A DNA stretch of 64,000 nucleotides, taken from assembly GCF_023498005.1 (NCBI RefSeq), contig NZ_CP097289.1, forward strand, positions 1,736,001-1,800,000, given 5' to 3'. Under the pieces are notes generated by a model, which had not been told where the DNA came from, made no database searches, and saw only the letters and a list, made by a program, of their open reading frames with translations. The position numbers and the translations under genes are program-made. How positions within the stretch are numbered: position 1 is the first letter of the stretch; each line of letters begins with the position of its first letter. The stretch is from Streptomyces durmitorensis (GTDB lineage: Bacteria; Actinomycetota; Actinomycetes; Streptomycetales; Streptomycetaceae). This document shows, piece by piece, positions 34,997 to 43,917 of this stretch.

Positions 34997-37645
34997 TCAG
35001 ACCCCCGCCACCTCCAAAGACGCCCGCGCCCGTGCGGCCATCCCGTCTGCTCCGCAGGATTCGGCCAGGGCCAGGCCCCGTGCCAGTTCGCTCGCGGAGC
35101 CTGCCGCGATGCCGTACTCGACTCGTGCGACCGCGTGTTCATAGGCGCACGGCGACGCCTCCAGGCAGGCCACCGCCCGTGCGTACAGCGCGACCGCGCG
35201 CTGCCCGCTCTCCAGGGACGCCGCGCACCGCAGCGCCTCGCCGATCGCCGTGTCCGTGCCGAAGAGCTCCGCCTGGACCCGTGCGTCCGCGACCAGCTGG
35301 GCGGCGCGCCCTGGGTCGTCCACGGCGATTGCGCGGGCGAGGTCGTACGCCCAGGGGTTGACCACCGGGTTGTAGCAGCCGCGTTCGTTCGCCGTCTTCG
35401 CCGCCACCTCCAGTTCGCTGATGCCCTCAGGCCGTTGTCCCGTGGTGATCAGCAGGCGGCCCCGCACGGAGTGGATGTCGGGCAGGAGAATCGTGGAGGG
35501 GAAGGGCGGCGCGATGCCGTAGCGCTCGGCGGCCTCCTGGGCCTCGTCGATCTTCCCGCGGGCGAGCAGCGTGTCGATGAGCTTGCACGCGGCGTCCCAG
35601 TGCATCGGGAGGCCGCTGCCGACGCGGTCGGTGAGACGCAGGCTCTCCCGCAGCGAGGCCTACGCCTCGGCGAGACGTCCGCGCCTGCGGTACACCAGAC
35701 CCAACCAGGCCTTGGCCACGGCCAGATGGCCGCCGCTCCAGCCCGCGGCCTCGTAGGCACGGACCCCCTCGGCGAAGACGCTCTCGGCACGGTCGAGGCG
35801 GTCGGTGAAGATGTAGGCGCCGCCCAGCATCGTCAGGAGCTCGAAGCCCCACTCCGTGTCGGTCCAGCCGAGGCCCGGCGCGAGACGGCCGTTGACGAGG
35901 GTGCGGTCGCAGAGCTCGACGATCTCCTCCGCGTTCTCCCCGCGGGTCATGGCGTCGAAGGCGCGCAGGATCAGCAGGGCGCGCTCGGAGTTGTCGCGTC
36001 CCGGCAGTGGTCCGGCGAGCGCGGCAAGGCGGCGCGAACGTCCCGTCGCGTCGTCCTCGCGCGCGTGGATGCCCTCCCACATGTAGTGGACCCCCTCCAA
36101 CCGCATCCGGTCGGGTCCGCTCTCGAGACGGTCGGCCTCCGCGTCCACGACACGCAGGGCCTCCTCCAACTGGTCGTTGTGCACCAGGGCTTGGGAGAGT
36201 CGGCAGACGGCGTCCACGCGCAGCCCGCGGTCGAGCCCCGGCGTGTGGAGCGCCTCGCGCAGGTGGCCGATGGTCGTGGCGGGCGAGGTGAGGAGCGTGG
36301 CGCAGCCCAGTTCGTAGAGCACGCGCGCGTGGGTCTCGGGCAGCGGTGGTTCCCGCAGGGCACGTTCGAGGCAGCGGCGGGCCGCGTCCGGCGCACCGAC
36401 CGCAAGATGCTCGGCCGCCGCCTCGCGCAACTGCTTGACCAGCTCGGGGTCGTCGTCCGGATGGACCTCGAGGAGATGCCGCGACGCGGCTGCCGCACCA
36501 CGGCCCGACAACGTGACTGCCCACGCGGCCTGGCCATGCATCGCGGTGCGGGTGGCGGGCGGGATCGAGCGGTAGACGGTGCTGGCGATCAGTGGATGGA
36601 CGAATTCCAGGCCCTGGTCGGCGCCGAGCAGGATGCGCGCGGTGCGCAGCCGCTCCGCGCACCGCTCGGCCGCCTCACGGGTCATCCCGGCGAGCGAGGC
36701 GGCGAGGTCGAGCGGAATGGAGGTGCCCAGGATCGCCGCCGCCCACGCGAACCGCGTGACGTCCGTGCCGAGCCCTTCGAGACGGGCGACGAGACCGCGG
36801 CCGCGCGCCGAGCGGTTCAGGGCGCGCAGTTCGGCGGCGGAACTCTCCACCGGATCGAGCTCGCTGTCCTGCACCTTGGCGAGCAGTTCCACGGATTCGT
36901 ACGGATTGCCGCCGGTGACCGCCCACACCTCGCGGCAGAACGGGGCGTCCGCGTGCTCGCCGAGCGTGGCGCGGGTGAGTCCGGCCGCCGCGTCCGGGGT
37001 GAGCGCGCGCAGCGGGGGCGTGGGGCGGGCCGCCGCTCCGACGGCCGCGAGGTGGCGCGCGCTCTCGCCGACGGCGTCGTCCGGCCGGTGGGCTACCACC
37101 ACGAGGACGGGCAGTTCGTCGAGGCGCTGGGCGAACGCGGCGAGCCAGTGCAGGGTCTCCTGGTCGGCCCAGTGCGCGTCGTCGATGAGAAGGACGAGCG
37201 GCCAGTGCAGCCCCGAAAGCCGCGCCACCGCCTCGACCAGACCGTCGCACACGCCCTGGGGGTCGGCCTGGACTCCCGTGGGCTCGGCTATGCCGAGCGC
37301 GGGGCCCGCGATCTCGTACCAGTCGCCGAGATACTCCCGTGCCTCCTCGGGAGAGAGCGCGACGAGAGCCGGCTGCAGCAGCTGGCGTACGACGTTGAAG
37401 GGGACGGAGGTGACGGTCTCGCCGCCTCGCGCGGACCACACCATGGCCCGCCCTTGTGCGATGCGGCGCACCTCCGACAGCAGCGCCGTCTTGCCGATCC
37501 CCGCCTCGCCCTGGAAGACGAGCAGCCCGCCCGCCGTCGTCGAGTCGGAGCACAGCTCGTCAACGGCCCGCGCGGCCGCGGCGAGTTCCGCATCGCGCTC
37601 CCACAGCGGGGCCCAGATGGCACCTCCGGGCCGTCCCTGCGTCAT
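34997..37645 (-). pseudogene. LuxR/LAL-family ATPase regulator, broken
   Basis: The frame starts at ATG 37645 and encodes a LAL-type regulator: Walker A QGEAGIGKTALL near residue 46, Walker B LVLLIDDAHWAD near 158, then TPR-like helices. A TAG at 35660-35662 stops it after 661 residues (GRLAEA). The same frame resumes at once (ASLRESLRLTDRVGSGL) and runs to a TGA at 34997 (SLEVAGV). Even with read-through the C-terminal LuxR helix-turn-helix that should follow is missing, so it could not bind DNA in the normal way. The end lies next to the 115-bp repeat array, suggesting that rearrangement removed the HTH. Confidence 0.82.
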
Positions 37646-37774
37646 CGCGCTACCTCCCGAGGTCGCTCAATCGACGTACAGACATCGAGACTAGCTGGGG
37701 AGAGGGCCTCGCGGTGCGGGGTCCGGCCAGCAACTCCCGCAAGGAGTGAGGCAGGCGCCGGGAACTGGACGCGT

Positions 37775-38932
37775 TCAGAGGCGCTCGATGATGGTCACGT
37801 TCGCCTGACCGCCACCTTCGCACATGGTCTGGAGGCCGAACCGGCCGCCTGTGCGCTCCAGTTCGTGCAGGAGCGTCGTCATCAGCTTGACGCCGGTCGC
37901 GCCGAGGGGATGGCCGAGGGCTATCGCACCGCCGTTGACATTGACCTTCTCCGGGTCCGCACCGGTCTCCTTCAACCAGGCGAGGACGACCGGCGCGAAG
38001 GCTTCGTTGATCTCGACGAGGTCGATGTCTCCGATGCTCATTCCGGTCTTCTTGAGGGCGTACGCGGTGGCGGGGATCGGCGCGGACAGCATCCGGATCG
38101 GGTCCTCGCCGCGCACCGAGAGGTGGTGGATGCGGGCGCGGGGCGTCAACCCGTGCTCCCGCACGGCCCGTTCGCTCGCGACGAGCAGCGCGGCGGCGCC
38201 GTCCGAGACCTGCGACGAGCACGCGGCGGTGATGGTGCCCTCGTCCAGGACGGGCCCCAGGCCCGCCATCTTCTCCAGGGTCGTGTCGCGGCGCGGGCCC
38301 TCGTCGGTGGTCACGTCCGCGTACGCGGTGAGTTCGCGGTCGAAGCGGCCCTCGTCGATCGCGCGGACGGCCCGCTGGTGCGAGCGGAGCGCGAACTCCT
38401 CCATGTCACGGCGGGTGATGCCCCACTTCTCGGCGATCAGCTGTGCGCCGTGGAACTGGTTGACGGGCCGGTCCCCATAGCGGGCGCGCCAGCCCTCGCT
38501 GCCCGCGTACGGGCCTTCGGTGAGGCCGAGCGGTTCGGCGGCCTGCCGGGAGGCGAAGGCGATGGGGATCATCGACATGTTCTGTGTGCCGCCCGCGACG
38601 ACGAGGTCCTGGGTGCCGGACAGGACGCCCTGGGCCGCGAAGTGCACGGCCTGCTGCGAGGATCCGCACTGCCGGTCGATCGTCACGCCGGGCACCTCTT
38701 CGGGCAGCCCAGCCGCCAGCCAGGAGGTGCGGGCGATGTCCCCGGCCTGTGGGCCGACCGTGTCCAGGCAGCCGAAGACGACGTCCTCGACGGCGGAGGG
38801 GTCGATGCCGGTGCGCTCGACGAGCGCCTTCAGGACATGGGCTCCCAGGTCGGCGGGGTGGACGGCCGAGAGGCCGCCCTTGCGCCTGCCGACGGGGGTG
38901 CGGACCGCTTCGACGATGTAGGCCTCGGCCAT
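37775..38932 (-). CDS. fadA6: FadA6-like acetyl-CoA acyltransferase (thiolase)
   Basis: 385 residues. Nucleophilic Cys in DRQCGSSQQAVHFAAQG (near residue 91), NEAFAPVVLAW, His in GGAIALGHPLGATGVK and final Cys in LQTMCEGGGQAN. FadA6 of the KstR2 regulon (Rv3556c) performs thiolytic cleavage late in breakdown of steroid rings C and D. It is immediately downstream of kstR2 on the same strand, as in mycobacteria. Distinct from PcaF at 18453, whose Cys motif is NRLCASG. Confidence 0.86.
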   Translation of the reverse strand: MAEAYIVEAVRTPVGRRKGGLSAVHPADLGAHVLKALVERTGIDPSAVEDVVFGCLDTVGPQAGDIARTSWLAAGLPEEVPGVTIDRQCGSSQQAVHFAAQGVLSGTQDLVVAGGTQNMSMIPIAFASRQAAEPLGLTEGPYAGSEGWRARYGDRPVNQFHGAQLIAEKWGITRRDMEEFALRSHQRAVRAIDEGRFDRELTAYADVTTDEGPRRDTTLEKMAGLGPVLDEGTITAACSSQVSDGAAALLVASERAVREHGLTPRARIHHLSVRGEDPIRMLSAPIPATAYALKKTGMSIGDIDLVEINEAFAPVVLAWLKETGADPEKVNVNGGAIALGHPLGATGVKLMTTLLHELERTGGRFGLQTMCEGGGQANVTIIERL

Positions 38933-38992
38933 GACTGCGTACTCCTCGTGCTCCTCGGGCGGTGCGCGGTCGCCGGGGTGACGACGCGCTCT

Positions 38993-39625
38993 CTACGTGC
39001 GTACGGCGATGCCGTCCAGGACCATCGAGAGGTACTGGCGGGCGATCTCCTCGGGGCTGTGGCCTCCCCCGGGGCGGTACCAGGACGCGGCGACCCAGAC
39101 GGTGTCGCGCACGAAGCGGTAGGCGAGCCGGATGTCCAGGTCGTCGCGGAAGACGCGCTCCTCGACTCCGCGCTCCAGCGTCGTCAGCCAGGTCTTCTCG
39201 AAGCGCTGCTGCGAGTCGGTCAGGTACTGGAAGCGGGCCTGCGCGACCAGGTGCCTTGACTCCTTCTGGTAGATGGCGACGGCGGAGCGGTGCCGGTCGA
39301 TCTCCCGGAAGGACTCGGTGACGAGCGCCTCGAGGGTCTCGCGGGGGCCGAGCTGCGACTGGAGCACGGTGTCGTACCCGTCCCACAGCTCGGTGAGGAA
39401 GGTGGAGAGGATCTCTTCGAGCATCGACTCCTTGGAGTCGAAGTGGTAGTAGAGGCTGCCGGCGAGCATGCCGGCGGCGTCCGCGATCTTGCGGACCGTG
39501 GTCGCGTTGTACCCCTGTTCGGCGAAGACGTCGGCCGCGATGGCGAGGAGTTCGCTGCGGCGCTCGGGCGAGGGACTCACCGCGGGCTTCTTCTTTGTGG
39601 TGCTGCTCTGCTTCGGTTTCGACAC
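38993..39625 (-). CDS. kstR2: KstR2-like TetR repressor
   Basis: 210 residues. After a Lys/Ser/Pro-rich head, the TetR HTH spans about 25-70 (FAEQGYNATTVRKIADAAGMLAGSLYYHFDSKE). The ligand domain contains VAIYQKESRHLVAQARFQYL and a C-terminal YRFVRDTVWVAASWYRPGG, closely resembling the corresponding parts of M. tuberculosis KstR2 as I recall it. KstR2 represses the steroid CD-ring genes and is released by HIP-CoA. Boxes matching its operator lie in both divergent promoters of the cluster. Confidence 0.88.
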   Translation of the reverse strand: MSKPKQSSTTKKKPAVSPSPERRSELLAIAADVFAEQGYNATTVRKIADAAGMLAGSLYYHFDSKESMLEEILSTFLTELWDGYDTVLQSQLGPRETLEALVTESFREIDRHRSAVAIYQKESRHLVAQARFQYLTDSQQRFEKTWLTTLERGVEERVFRDDLDIRLAYRFVRDTVWVAASWYRPGGGHSPEEIARQYLSMVLDGIAVRT

Positions 39626-39640
39626 ACGGTCATTCTCCGC

Positions 39641-40423
39641 CTAGGCGTGCTGGTTGCTGACCGAGACCGTCTCCCCTGTCATGTACGAGGAGTACTCGCT
39701 GGCCAGGAAGACGATGACGTTGGCTATCTCCCAGGGCTCGGCGTGCCGCCCGAACGCCTCTCGGGCGGTGAGCTCCTCGAGCAGCTCGGGCGATGTGACC
39801 TTCGCGAGGTGCGGGTGCATGGCGAGGCTGGGCGACACCGCGTTGATCCGTATGCCGTGGGGCGCGGCTTCGAGGGCGGCGCAGCGCGTGAGGGCCATGA
39901 CGCCGGCCTTCGCCGCGGCGTAGTGCGCCTGGCCTGCCTGGGCGCGCCAACCGAGCACCGAGGCGTTGTTCACGATCACGCCGCCCCGGTCGGCGGCCCG
40001 CATGCGGCGCAGGGCGGCCCTGGTGGAGCGGAACGTGCCGTTCAGTGTCACGTCGATGACTCTGTCCCACTGCTCGTCGGTCATCTCGGTGAGCTCGGCG
40101 GTGCCGCCGAGTCCCGCGTTGTTCACGACGACGTCCAGGCCGCCGTGGCGCTGCTCCGCCAGGTCGTACAGAGCCTGCACCTGGGCTTCGTCCGTGACGT
40201 CGCACGACGTCCCGTCGACCCGGTCGGCGCCGAACTCCCCCGCCAGCGCCTCCACCGTCTCCTTCGTGCGGCGCGGGTGGGCGTCGCCGATGACGATGCG
40301 GGCGCCCTCCTCCAGGAAGCGGCGGGCCGTGGCGCCGCCGATGCCCGCTCCGGCCGCCGCGGTGATGACGGCGGTGCGGCCCGCGAGCAGACCGTGCCCC
40401 GGCACGTACGTGGGTGCGTCCAT
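39641..40423 (-). CDS. ipdF: IpdF-like short-chain dehydrogenase
   Basis: 260 residues. SDR motifs: TAAAGAGIGGATAR cofactor loop, VVNNAGLGGTAEL, Ser in VNNASVLGW, and Tyr-Lys in HYAAAK. It heads the minus-strand unit ipdF-kstR2-fadA6 behind KstR2-type site 2. In M. tuberculosis Rv3559c occupies the same position beside kstR2 and oxidises a hydroxy-indanone CoA intermediate. The gene symbol follows that synteny and is provisional. Confidence 0.8.
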   Translation of the reverse strand: MDAPTYVPGHGLLAGRTAVITAAAGAGIGGATARRFLEEGARIVIGDAHPRRTKETVEALAGEFGADRVDGTSCDVTDEAQVQALYDLAEQRHGGLDVVVNNAGLGGTAELTEMTDEQWDRVIDVTLNGTFRSTRAALRRMRAADRGGVIVNNASVLGWRAQAGQAHYAAAKAGVMALTRCAALEAAPHGIRINAVSPSLAMHPHLAKVTSPELLEELTAREAFGRHAEPWEIANVIVFLASEYSSYMTGETVSVSNQHA

Positions 40424-40486
40424 GCTCGATCGACCCCCTTGACTGTCGACTCGCTCTCGACGACTGACTCGACCTCAGGGTAATCT

Positions 40487-40500
40487 ACCAAACACTTGTT
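40487..40500 (+). promoter_or_regulatory. KstR2-type operator, site 2
   Basis: ACCAAACACTTGTT matches AnCAAGnnCTTGnT at every fixed position except one (A for G at position 6). It lies between the divergent ipdF and acyl-CoA dehydrogenase starts and so could control both transcripts. Confidence 0.8.
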
Positions 40501-40505
40501 AGGGA

Positions 40506-40555
40506 AGACCGTAGCAGACCGTAGCAGACCGCAGCAGACGGCAGCAGACCGCTGG
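40506..40555. repeat. Five 10-bp tandem repeats in a 5' leader
   Basis: AGACCGTAGC occurs twice exactly, then as AGACCGCAGC, AGACGGCAGC and AGACCGCTGG. The array lies just after KstR2-type site 2 and before the acyl-CoA dehydrogenase start at 40586. The period is about one helical turn. Confidence 0.85.
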
Positions 40556-40585
40556 AGAAGCACCGACCGAAGAGGTGGGCTACTG

Positions 40586-41740
40586 ATGGACCTCGACTTC
40601 ACCGCCGGGGAAGGGGAGTTCAGGCAGCGGGCGCGCGCATGGCTGGCCGGGCACGTGCCGGGCCAGCCACTGCCGTCGCTGGAGACCCGGGAGGGATTCG
40701 CGGCCCACCGCGCCTGGGAGGGCGAGCTCGCGGCCGACCGCTGGTCGGTGGTGTCCTGGCCCGAGGAGTACGGCGGGCAGGGCGTCGACATCGTCAAGTG
40801 GCTGGTGTTCGAGGAGGAGTACTTCGCGGCGGGCGGCCCCGGCCGCGTCTCGCAGAACGGCATCAACCTCCTCGCGCCGACCCTCTTCGACTTCGGCACC
40901 GACGAGCAGCGCGCGCGGATCCTGCCCCCGATGGCGAGCGGCGAGGTGATCTGGGCGCAGGCCTGGTCCGAGCCTGAGTCCGGCTCGGACCTGGCGTCGC
41001 TGCGCTCCACCGCCCGCCGCACGGAGGGCGGTTGGCTGATCAGCGGGCAGAAGACCTGGTCGTCGCGGGCCGCGTTCGCCGACCGCGCGTTCGGCCTGTT
41101 CCGCAGCGACCCCGCCGTCGACGCCGCCAAGCCGCACCGGGGCCTGACGTACCTGATGTTCCCGCTCGACGCGGACGGCGTGACCGTCCGCCCCATCGGG
41201 CGTCTGGACGGCAAGCCCGCGTTCGCCGAACTCTTCCTCGACGACGTCTTCGTGCCGGACGACGACGTGATCGGCGAGCCGGGCCAGGGCTGGCGGATCG
41301 CCATGTCGACGACGGGCAACGAACGCGGTCTGACGCTGCGCTCCCCCGGCCGCTTCGTCGCCACGGCCGACCGCCTGGTGCGGCAGTGGCGCGCGCACGG
41401 CGGCCCCGGGGACACCGCGCTGCGCGACCGGGTGGCCGACGCCGTGATCGGGGCCCGCGCCTATCAACTGTTCACCTGGGCCAACGCCTCGCGCTTCGCG
41501 GCGGGCGAGACGATCGGCGCGGAGTCGAGCCTGAACAAGGTCTTCTGGTCCGAGTACGACATCGCGCTGCACGAGACCGCGCTCGATCTCCTGGGCGCGG
41601 AGGGCGAGTTGGCGGACGGCGGCGACTGGGCGGAGGGGTACGTCTTCTCGCTCGCCGGGCCGATCTACGCGGGCACCAACGAAATCCAGCGCGACATCAT
41701 CGCCGAGCGGCTGCTCGGACTGCCGAAAGGACGCCGCTGA
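40586..41740 (+). CDS. Acyl-CoA dehydrogenase (steroid-type, FadE30/FadE31-like)
   Basis: 384 residues from ATG 40586 (MDLDFTAGEGEFRQRARAW). FAD/substrate motifs: WAQAWSEPESGSDLASLRS near residue 130 and YAGTNEIQRDIIAERLLGLP at the C-terminus. The latter is the half-site that binds FAD. The length and the adjacent smaller paralogue suggest an alpha2beta2 enzyme as described for steroid-degrading FadE/ChsE pairs. It is the first gene of the plus-strand KstR2 unit; TGATG couples it to the second dehydrogenase. Which FadE number applies is unresolved. Confidence 0.87.
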   Translation: MDLDFTAGEGEFRQRARAWLAGHVPGQPLPSLETREGFAAHRAWEGELAADRWSVVSWPEEYGGQGVDIVKWLVFEEEYFAAGGPGRVSQNGINLLAPTLFDFGTDEQRARILPPMASGEVIWAQAWSEPESGSDLASLRSTARRTEGGWLISGQKTWSSRAAFADRAFGLFRSDPAVDAAKPHRGLTYLMFPLDADGVTVRPIGRLDGKPAFAELFLDDVFVPDDDVIGEPGQGWRIAMSTTGNERGLTLRSPGRFVATADRLVRQWRAHGGPGDTALRDRVADAVIGARAYQLFTWANASRFAAGETIGAESSLNKVFWSEYDIALHETALDLLGAEGELADGGDWAEGYVFSLAGPIYAGTNEIQRDIIAERLLGLPKGRR

Positions 41741-42735
41741 TGAGGTTCCTCCTCGACGACGAGCAGCGGGAGTTCGCGCGCTCGCTCGACGCGATGCTGA
41801 CGGCAGCCGACACCCCGGCGGCCGCGAGGGCCTGGGCCGCCGGGGACTTCGCGCCGGGGCGTGCCGTGTGGGGGCGCCTCGCTGATGCCGGCGTGTTCGC
41901 CCTCGCCGTCCCGGAGGAGCACGAGGGGATGGGGCTGCTCCCGGTCGAAACAGCCGTCGCCTTTGTCGAGTTGGGGCGACATGCGGTGCCGGGACCGGTG
42001 GTCGAGACGGTGGCGGCGGGCGCGCTGCTCTCCCGGCTCGCCGGGCTGGGCGACGCGGCCCCGGCCAAGCGGCTTCTTCCGTCCCTGGCCTCCGGGGACG
42101 CCGTCACGACGCTCGCTCTTCCCGAGGGGGGTCCGTTCGCGCTGGACGCGGACGCGGCGACCCTGCGGCTGACCGCCACGGGCGGTGAGCTGCGCCTGGC
42201 CTCCGGGCACGCGCGCGTAGAGCGGTCCCTGGACCCCGTACGGCGCCTGGCGCGCCTGCGGCCGGACGGCGAACTCCTCGCCTCGGGCCCCTCGGTGACG
42301 GAGGCTTCCCGGTACGCGGCGGACTGGGCCTCGCTCGCGACGGCGGCGCAGGCGCTGGGGGTCGGACTCGCCCTCCTGGACAGGACGGTCGCGTACGTGA
42401 AGCAGCGCACCCAGTTCGGCACGCCGATCGGCGGCTTCCAGGCGGTCAAGCACCGGCTTGCGGACGTCCTGATAGGCCTCGAATTCGCCCGGCCCCTGCT
42501 CTACGGAGCAGCACTGACCCTGAAGACGCCAGATGTGGCCGCGGCGAAAGCGGCGGCGGGCGAAGCGGCGTACGGCGCCGCGCGGGCGGCACTGCAACTC
42601 CACGGGGCGATCGGCTACACCGCGGAGTACGACCTTTCGCTGTGGCTGACCAAGGCGCGAGCGCTGCGCAGTGCGTGGGGCAGCCCCGGGGAGTGCCGGC
42701 GGCTGGTGCTGTCCGGAGGGCGCGGGGTCGGCTGA
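41740..42735 (+). CDS. Acyl-CoA dehydrogenase, small partner subunit
   Basis: 331 residues, shorter than ordinary acyl-CoA dehydrogenases (about 380). It begins MRFLLDDEQREFARSLDAML and keeps the C-terminal helical region (RTQFGTPIGGFQAVKHRLADV, ALQLHGAIGYTAEYDLSLWL), but the FAD-binding middle sheet is weak. This matches the partner chain of heteromeric steroid acyl-CoA dehydrogenases such as FadE32/FadE33. Start overlaps the previous stop (TGATG), consistent with a 1:1 complex. Confidence 0.85.
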   Translation: MRFLLDDEQREFARSLDAMLTAADTPAAARAWAAGDFAPGRAVWGRLADAGVFALAVPEEHEGMGLLPVETAVAFVELGRHAVPGPVVETVAAGALLSRLAGLGDAAPAKRLLPSLASGDAVTTLALPEGGPFALDADAATLRLTATGGELRLASGHARVERSLDPVRRLARLRPDGELLASGPSVTEASRYAADWASLATAAQALGVGLALLDRTVAYVKQRTQFGTPIGGFQAVKHRLADVLIGLEFARPLLYGAALTLKTPDVAAAKAAAGEAAYGAARAALQLHGAIGYTAEYDLSLWLTKARALRSAWGSPGECRRLVLSGGRGVG

Positions 42736-42811
42736 CGCGGGGCGCAAGCGAAGGCCCCCTGGTTGCCTTGATTTTCTTGGTTCCTTTGGTTCCTTTCATG
42801 CGCCGCCTGCC

Positions 42812-43803
42812 TCATGCGTACTCCCATCCCCCCTCGCCCACCTGCTCGCGGGCGATCCGGTGCCACTCCTGGACACCGCCCGGGAGCGGCCAGGCCCACG
42901 TGGGGCGGTGTCCGGTGCGCAGCTCGCCGAGGCGGCGGGCAAGGACCGGGCCCGCGAACTCGGCGCCGTCGGGCACGCGCTCGCCCTGCGCGGCGCGCAG
43001 CTCGGTGAACCGCGCCAGCTCCGCCTCGTACGTCGCCACGGCACGCTCCGTGCCGGTGTCCACCTCGTCCTGGGAAGCGGTCCGCTGGAGTTCCAGGACG
43101 GCCGGTTCCACGGACTCGGCGATCGCCGCGGCGAGGCGGGCATGGCCGTCCAGGACGAGATGGCTGTCGAGTCCGCTCACCCACCAGAGCAGGACGGGCG
43201 GCAGCGTGCCGTCCCTCGCCTGCTTGCGGTACGCCTTGACGCGGGGGTCGTCGGCGTCCGGCATCGCCCGCAGCGGAAAGATCTCCCACGAGCCGTTGTG
43301 GACCCACCAGTCGATGTACCGTCGGGATCGCCCTCGATGAGCAGCGAGCGCCAGTACTCCCCGGCTCGCTCGCCCACAGGCTTCCACCGGCGCAGCGGCG
43401 GGTCCGGGTTCAGCACCCAACGCCCGTCGTGAAGAGGGCTGTCGGGTGACGCGGCGAGCAGGGTCGCGAAGTGGTGCGCCCAGCGCTGTGGGGAACCTCC
43501 GTGGGCGCGGGCCATGTGTGCGCGCAAGGGTGGGACGAGGGAGCGGTGGCGGCCGGTCCGGCAGAAGTCGACCCCGCCGTGGCGCGGGTCCACCAGGGCC
43601 AGCAGCAGCGGGTCGGCGGCCGCTCCCTGCGCCAGGAGCAGGCGGTTCTCGGCGGTCCGCAGGCACAGTCCGGGCCGTGGCCGTGCGCGCACCTCCAGGA
43701 GCAGGCCGCTCCAGGTTCCGTCGGTTCGGGTGAGGTTCGTGCGCCGCGTCTCGGCGCGTGGAGCGAGTGGTCCCGTGGTGAACCCCGTGGCGGACATGGT
43801 CAA
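42812..43803 (-). pseudogene. Conserved hypothetical gene with a frameshift
   Basis: The N-terminal half is read from TTG 43803 or ATG 43797 (strong GGGGAGGGGG site) through WRSLLIEGDPD. The C-terminal half continues in another frame from RYIDWWVHNGSWEIFPLR to the stop at 42812. One missing C near 43318-43322 (GACGG for GACCGG) would join them into a protein of about 329 residues. The C-terminal part includes VLDGHARLAAAIAES, reminiscent of ParB-like folds, but no function is known. Either a real mutation or a sequencing error. Confidence 0.7.
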
Positions 43804-43917
43804 GTCGCCCCCTCCCCTTGCGTCGACGACTTGAACTGGATCGTACGTGCGAGTGCGCGCGCGCCGTCATCGCTGCGATGATCAAACACCAGGTGAGGAG
43901 AGCGAGAGGGGCAGCAC

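Noticed and set aside
34733..39259. 1508-codon open frame on the plus strand
   Set aside because: It runs antisense to the LAL gene, fadA6 and kstR2. It is composed of low-complexity Arg/Gly/Ala sequence and is a GC-rich shadow frame.
42740..42811. T-rich TTGGTTCCTTT repeats after the second acyl-CoA dehydrogenase as an intrinsic terminator
   Set aside because: No stable stem precedes the T-rich stretch, so it is only a low-GC patch.
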